Shown here: positions 7,230 through 9,941 of the stretch, in pieces
Numbering within the stretch: the stretch's first letter is position 1
Layout of the letters: every line of letters starts with the position of its first letter
Source: Thermoanaerobacterium sp.
GTDB taxonomy: Bacteria; Bacillota; Thermoanaerobacteria; Thermoanaerobacterales; Thermoanaerobacteraceae
Direction: 5' to 3'
Length of the DNA stretch: 9,941 nt
Assembly: GCA_029960905.1 (NCBI GenBank)
Contig: JASBVU010000043.1
Location: 1 to 9,941, forward strand
The notes under the pieces: generated by a model
Databases searched by the model: none
Told to the model about the DNA's origin: nothing
Seen by the model: only the letters and a program-made list of their open reading frames with translations
Translations under genes and position numbers: made by a program

Positions 7230-7464
7230 GAAATACACCTCTTTCTTCTTTATTGATTTTTTTATTTAGATTTTCCCACGCTTCATTGAGATCGATGGAA
7301 CTTGTTTTTAAGGCTTTATCTAAAAAGCTATTTAAATTCTTAAGTTCATTAAGCTTACGTGAACACTTTTCACACGTATCAAGATGCTTTTTTATCTGTT
7401 CTTTTAATGATTCATCTATTTCACCATCTAAGTATGACTGAAGCGTCCCTTCATCGAAGCACAT
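7201..7464 (-). CDS. Zinc-finger anti-sigma factor (zf-HC2), N-terminal cytoplasmic domain, 87 aa before the shift
   Basis: It is expected to bind and hold the ECF sigma factor encoded just upstream. The zinc-binding anti-sigma motif H-x3-C-x2-C is present (H27, C31, C34), with C2 as a possible further ligand. The motif follows a typical amphipathic segment, SYLDGEIDESLKEQIKKHL. Residues 61-75 (EAWENLNKKINKEER) form a linker helix. The frame ends at TAG (7201-7203) after MFKKYKKY, exactly where the basic flank of the membrane helix should pass into hydrophobic residues. As read, the product is a short soluble anti-sigma domain; with a -1 shift it becomes membrane bound. AAGGAGGTG (7471-7479), 6 nt before the ATG, sets the start and lies in the end of the sigma gene. 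The sigma stop is 3 nt away, so translation is probably coupled. Confidence 0.9.
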   Translation of the reverse strand: MCFDEGTLQSYLDGEIDESLKEQIKKHLDTCEKCSRKLNELKNLNSFLDKALKTSSIDLNEAWENLNKKINKEERGVFHMFKKYKKY

Positions 7465-7467
7465 ATA

Positions 7468-7971
7468 CTACACCTCCTTTTCATAAAGCTCTTTAAATTT
7501 CTTGTGTGCTCTTGCTATTGTCGTTCCAACAGACGATTTTTTTATTCCAAGTGATATAGAAATTTCTTCATAATTGTAGCCTGAGTGTTTGAGTATGAGA
7601 CAAAGCATATCGCGTCTATCCATTTTGGACAAAACTTTTTTAACTTTGTCCATCTCTATTTTTTCAATTGCCACGTCCTCGGGGGATACAAAATCGTTGT
7701 TAAACTGAAATACTTTTATTTCCCTTGATTTAAGGTTCTTTTCTGAGCGGATGAAATTTAGTGCTTGATTAATAGCCACCTTAGATAACCAGCCTCCTAT
7801 ATTTTCATCATTGTGGGGAGGGTTTTTAATCAATTTGATGAAGACTTCCTGTGCAATATCTTGTGCTTTGTCATCATCATTTATGATAAGAGCTATTTGG
7901 CGGTAGATCTTGCTGTAGTATTTTTCAAAGATATCTTTGAATGAGTCAAGTATTTTGAACACCTCCCACAT
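7468..7971 (-). CDS. ECF (extracytoplasmic function) RNA polymerase sigma factor, about 160-176 aa
   Basis: It directs RNA polymerase to stress or signal promoters, probably including that of its own operon. Region 2 shows FEKYYSKIYRQIALI, then DKAQDIAQEVFIKLIKN and WLSKVAINQALNFIRSEK. Region 4 shows DRRDMLCLILKHSGYNYEEI and SLGIKKSSVGTTIARAHKKF, a helix-turn-helix. There is no C-terminal extension. The start is uncertain. The frame is open to TTG at 7996-7998, with ATGs at 7993-7995 and 7969-7971, but the only good ribosome binding site, GGGAGG (7962-7967), lies downstream of all three. It is 8 nt before ATA at 7951-7953, from where the protein would read I/M-LDSFKDIFEKYY, a typical ECF beginning. 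I give the nearest conventional ATG. It is the first cistron of the operon with anti-sigma and ABC genes, and a terminator separates it from the gene upstream. Confidence 0.92.
   Translation of the reverse strand: MWEVFKILDSFKDIFEKYYSKIYRQIALIINDDDKAQDIAQEVFIKLIKNPPHNDENIGGWLSKVAINQALNFIRSEKNLKSREIKVFQFNNDFVSPEDVAIEKIEMDKVKKVLSKMDRRDMLCLILKHSGYNYEEISISLGIKKSSVGTTIARAHKKFKELYEKEV
7962..7967 (-). promoter_or_regulatory. Shine-Dalgarno site that conflicts with the conventional sigma-factor starts
   Basis: The minus strand reads GGGAGG here, the only consensus ribosome binding site near the sigma-factor start. The upstream ATG, ATG and TTG codons all precede it. In-frame GTG at 7960-7962 overlaps it. 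The codon at normal spacing (8 nt) is ATA at 7951-7953. Confidence 0.55.
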
Positions 7972-7980
7972 GAGATTTAC

Positions 7981-7986
7981 ATTATA
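7981..7986 (-). promoter_or_regulatory. Putative -10 box for the sigma/anti-sigma/ABC operon
   Basis: The minus strand reads TATAAT. It lies between the terminator of the upstream gene and the sigma-factor start, where an operon promoter is required. No good -35 box occurs at 16-18 nt, and no ECF-type GGAAC...CGT pair was seen. Transcription from it would begin near 7974, after the ATG at 7993-7995 and next to the one at 7969-7971, which favours a start downstream. Confidence 0.4.
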
Positions 7987-8016
7987 TAAACACATCAAAG
8001 ATTAATTTTGTGACAT

Positions 8017-8046
8017 AAAAAAAGCATGAAAATTTATTTCATGCTT
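8017..8046 (-). terminator. Rho-independent terminator after the UPF0210 gene
   Basis: Arms 8037-8046 and 8022-8031 form a perfect 10-bp stem with a 5-base loop. On the minus strand a run of seven T follows (complement of 8017-8023). It starts 4 nt after the stop codon at 8051-8053 and insulates the sigma-factor operon from the genes upstream. Confidence 0.93.
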
Positions 8047-8050
8047 AGCA

Positions 8051-9415
8051 CTAGTTGTTTAAGCTGTGAAGTGCTGCAGGGATTCTGCCGCCTCTTTCTA
8101 TAAAATCTTTCGGTGAAAAGCTGTTTACTTTCATAACAGGTGCATGTCCTAAAAGTCCGCCAAATTCTACATGGTCACCTTCTTTTTTGCCGGGAGCTGG
8201 GATGATTCTTACAGCAGTTGTCTTTTTGTTTATCATGCCTATTGCCATTTCGTCGGCTATTATGGCTGATATGGTCTCATAAGGCGTATCACCTGGAATT
8301 GCGATCATGTCAAGGCCAACTGAGCATACGCACGTCATGGCTTCAAGTTTTTCTATTGATAAAGCACCTGCTTCAACAGCTTCTATCATTCCGGCGTCTT
8401 CACTTACAGGTATAAATGCACCACTTAAACCTCCAACGTACGATGATGCCATCACACCGCCTTTTTTTACGGCGTCGTTCAAAAGGGCTAGTGCAGCCGT
8501 TGTACCATGAGAACCGCATTTTGAAAGTCCCATTGATTCAAGTATGTTTGCTATGCTATCACCTATTTCTGGCGTTGGAGCCAAAGATAGATCGAGTATT
8601 CCAAACGAAGTGTTTAGCCTTTGTGCCGCAAGACGCCCTATGAGTTCACCGGCTCTGGTAATCTTAAATGACGTCTTTTTTATTGTCTCAGAAATTTGGC
8701 CGAAATCGGCGGTTTTTGGAAGCTTTGAAAGTGCTGCTAATACCACACCTGGTCCGCTTACACCTACGTTTAGGACGCATTCACCTTCACCGACGCCGTG
8801 AAAAGCGCCTGCCATGAATGGATTATCTTCCGGTGCATTGCAAAACACTACAAGCTTTGCAGCACCTATACCGTCGTTTTCTTTTGTGCGATATGCTGTA
8901 TCTTTTATGACTTTCCCCATCAAAGCTACTGCATCCATGTTTATACCTGCTTTAGTCGTGGCTACATTTACAGATGAACAAACTCTTTCTGTTTCACTGA
9001 GAACTTGAGGGATTGAATTTATAAGGTTTAGATCGCCATTTGTAAATCCTTTATGTACTAAAGCAGAATATCCACCTATAAAGGTTACCCCTACATTTTT
9101 TGCGGCTTTATCAAGTGACGAAGCTATTTTAATAAACTCATCTTTTTCAATATTGTCTGCAACGATAGCGATAGGTGTTACAGATATGCGCTTATTGACA
9201 ATAGGAATGCCGAATTCAGATTCTAATTCTTCGGCTACTTTTACAAGATTTTCGGCTTTTTTTGTGATTTTATCATAGATCTTTTCAGCGATTTTGTTTG
9301 CATTGTCTCCTGAACAGTCTCTTAAACTTATGCCCATAGTTATTGTCCTTATATCAAGCTTTTCTGATTGGACCATTCTTATAGTTTCTTCTATTTCTTC
9401 AAAAGCAAAGCCCAT
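8051..9415 (-). CDS. UPF0210 / DUF711 (PFL-like) family protein, 454 aa
   Basis: This is a cytoplasmic protein of unknown biochemical function. The family has a pyruvate-formate-lyase-like barrel fold but no glycyl-radical enzyme role is established. Family blocks visible are [107 protein letters not shown] and [13 protein letters not shown]. The frame stays open upstream to 9505, but that start would overlap the ACT gene by 59 nt and add 30 residues not expected in the family. ATG at 9413-9415 has AAAGGA (complement of 9425-9430) at 9 nt spacing and gives the usual length of about 450 residues. It lies 31 nt after the ACT-domain gene. Paired UPF0237 and UPF0210 genes are a recurring arrangement, so they are probably co-transcribed and related in function. 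Confidence 0.93.
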   Translation of the reverse strand: MGFAFEEIEETIRMVQSEKLDIRTITMGISLRDCSGDNANKIAEKIYDKITKKAENLVKVAEELESEFGIPIVNKRISVTPIAIVADNIEKDEFIKIASSLDKAAKNVGVTFIGGYSALVHKGFTNGDLNLINSIPQVLSETERVCSSVNVATTKAGINMDAVALMGKVIKDTAYRTKENDGIGAAKLVVFCNAPEDNPFMAGAFHGVGEGECVLNVGVSGPGVVLAALSKLPKTADFGQISETIKKTSFKITRAGELIGRLAAQRLNTSFGILDLSLAPTPEIGDSIANILESMGLSKCGSHGTTAALALLNDAVKKGGVMASSYVGGLSGAFIPVSEDAGMIEAVEAGALSIEKLEAMTCVCSVGLDMIAIPGDTPYETISAIIADEMAIGMINKKTTAVRIIPAPGKKEGDHVEFGGLLGHAPVMKVNSFSPKDFIERGGRIPAALHSLNN

Positions 9416-9446
9416 TTCAATCATTCCTTTCGATAAAGCATCATGT

Positions 9447-9725
9447 CTATAATCTATGCATTGCTCTAAATATATCTTCTTTTTGAATGTCGATTTTGAC
9501 TCCAAGATTTTCGCCTAAATTTTTAAGTTCTTCTTTCAATATGCTAAAGTCATTTGAAGAATTTTTTATATCAACTATCATGATCATTGTAAAAATGTCC
9601 TTTAATATAGTTTGGCTGATGTCTAAGATATTGATGTTGTTTTCGGCTAATAATTTTGAAACATTATAAATTATTCCTACCCTATCAACACCAATTACGG
9701 ATATTATGGCTTTTTGTTCACTCAT
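9447..9725 (-). CDS. ACT-domain protein, UPF0237 family, 92 aa
   Basis: This is a small cytoplasmic protein made of one ACT domain (residues 4 to about 80), a fold that usually binds amino acids or other small ligands as a dimer. The motif [20 protein letters not shown] (7-26) then [15 protein letters not shown] is characteristic of UPF0237, related to the N-terminal domain of glycine-cleavage regulators (GcvR). The frame extends upstream to 9782, but the extra residues run through the promoter. ATG at 9723-9725 has AAGGAGT (complement of 9733-9739) at 7 nt spacing. No DNA-binding domain is present. The UPF0210 gene follows after 31 nt, so the ACT protein may regulate or assist that protein; this is inference from pairing. 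The ligand is unknown. Confidence 0.92.
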   Translation of the reverse strand: MSEQKAIISVIGVDRVGIIYNVSKLLAENNINILDISQTILKDIFTMIMIVDIKNSSNDFSILKEELKNLGENLGVKIDIQKEDIFRAMHRL

Positions 9726-9751
9726 GATAAACACTCCTTCCACGTTTGTAC

Positions 9752-9763
9752 ATAGTATACTAT
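9752..9763. repeat. 12-bp perfect palindrome over the -10 box (possible operator)
   Basis: ATAGTATACTAT is its own reverse complement and covers the whole putative -10 hexamer of the ACT-UPF0210 promoter. A dimeric repressor bound here would block polymerase. AT-rich palindromes arise by chance, and no second copy was noticed in the window. Confidence 0.35.
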
Positions 9764-9782
9764 ATGATGAATTGGCGCGCAA
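9754..9782 (-). promoter_or_regulatory. Putative promoter of the ACT-UPF0210 operon
   Basis: On the minus strand TTGCGC (complement of 9777-9782) and TATACT (complement of 9754-9759) are separated by exactly 17 nt. The -10 matches consensus at five of six bases; the -35 matches at the TTG only. The site is 28 nt before the ACT start codon and follows the terminator of the preceding gene. Confidence 0.6.
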
Positions 9783-9814
9783 TACATATATTATAATAAA
9801 ATCTCAAAGAAATG

Positions 9815-9841
9815 AGGTGGGAATAAAGCATATCCCCACCT
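9815..9841 (-). terminator. Rho-independent terminator after the partial gene at the right edge
   Basis: On the minus strand AGGTGGGGATA pairs with TATTCCCACCT: 11 bp with one G-U, around a TGCTT loop. T-rich CATTTCTTTGAGATTTT follows. The G-U is an A-C mismatch on the other strand, so the hairpin is stronger in the minus direction. It begins 4 nt after the stop codon at 9846-9848. Confidence 0.75.
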
Positions 9842-9845
9842 TAGT

Positions 9846-9941
9846 TCACTTTTGAATTATGTTTGTTGCACCGCATTGTTCCATTGTTTCTCTTATTTTA
9901 GACAGTTCTTTCTTAGGCGCTTCTACAGTAACGAGTATAGA
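9846..9941 (-). CDS. C-terminal end of an unidentified protein, cut by the window
   Basis: The last 31 codons are open from the window edge to TGA (9846-9848). They begin SILVTVEAPKKELSKIRETM and end EQCGATNIIQK. A strand (ILVTVEA) followed by a helix (KKELSKIRETMEQCGA) suggests the end of a small alpha/beta domain, as in general-stress or ferredoxin-like folds, but 31 residues are too few to name it. Codon use fits its neighbours and a terminator follows at once, supporting a real gene. The start and full length lie outside the window. Confidence 0.7.
   Translation of the reverse strand, partial: SILVTVEAPKKELSKIRETMEQCGATNIIQK

Noticed and set aside
7225..7242. ATG at 7225-7227 with GAGGTG 8 nt upstream as the start of a separate secreted protein
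   Set aside because: It is in the zinc-finger frame and stops at 7201 after eight codons, so it has the same frameshift problem. I kept it only as a possible part of the junction.
9416..9505. Upstream extension of the UPF0210 protein to an ATG at 9505
   Set aside because: It overlaps the ACT gene by 59 nt, adds 30 residues outside the family, and the ATG at 9413-9415 has its own well-spaced ribosome binding site.
9726..9782. Upstream extension of the ACT protein to 9782
   Set aside because: The extra residues run through the putative promoter and palindrome, and AAGGAGT precedes the ATG at 9723-9725 at ideal spacing.

Overview
The window looks like chromosome of a low-GC, strictly anaerobic, spore-forming Firmicute. 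I read it as Clostridia of the Thermoanaerobacterium/Thermoanaerobacter type. The grounds are the AT-rich sequence, strong AGGAGG-type ribosome binding sites, a single-chain clostridial pyruvate:ferredoxin oxidoreductase, a small DUF3787-type spore protein, and a UPF0237/UPF0210 gene pair. The genus is inference from family resemblance. No phage, transposon, CRISPR or tRNA/rRNA signal was seen.

Layout, left to right. (1) 2-2875, plus strand: the last ~957 residues of pyruvate:ferredoxin oxidoreductase, closed by a near-perfect 16-bp terminator hairpin. (2) 2908-3069, minus strand: a 53-aa DUF3787-type gene whose stop codon lies inside that hairpin, so the hairpin probably ends transcription from both sides. 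(3) 3143-3541 and 3617-4561, plus strand: a cysteine-rich DUF1284 protein, then a UbiA/MenA-like membrane prenyltransferase. (4) 4565-7971, minus strand: a tight four-cistron operon of ECF sigma factor, membrane anti-sigma factor, ABC ATPase and ABC-2 permease, with gaps of 3 and 4 nt and a 7-nt overlap. (5) 8051-9725, minus strand: an ACT-domain protein followed by a UPF0210 (PFL-like, DUF711) protein, with its own promoter and terminator. (6) 9846-9941, minus strand: the last 31 codons of an unidentified gene with its own terminator.

The point that most deserves a second look is the anti-sigma gene. Its zinc-binding cytoplasmic domain (7201-7464) and its membrane plus extracytoplasmic domain (6323-7219) are in different frames. 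They join by a -1 shift within two A-runs (A6 and A5G) at the exact entry to the membrane helix. The downstream part has no usable start codon of its own. A 5-bp GC-rich hairpin sits 5 nt after the A5G run and an SD-like GAGGTG lies upstream. This may be a one-base deletion, an assembly error, or a recoding site that sets the ratio of soluble to membrane-bound anti-sigma factor.

The sigma / anti-sigma / ABC ATPase / permease layout resembles the sigY-yxl operon of Bacillus subtilis. By analogy it may be an envelope-stress or export module that senses an unknown signal through the extracytoplasmic domain. All other genes look intact, apart from the two cut by the window edges.
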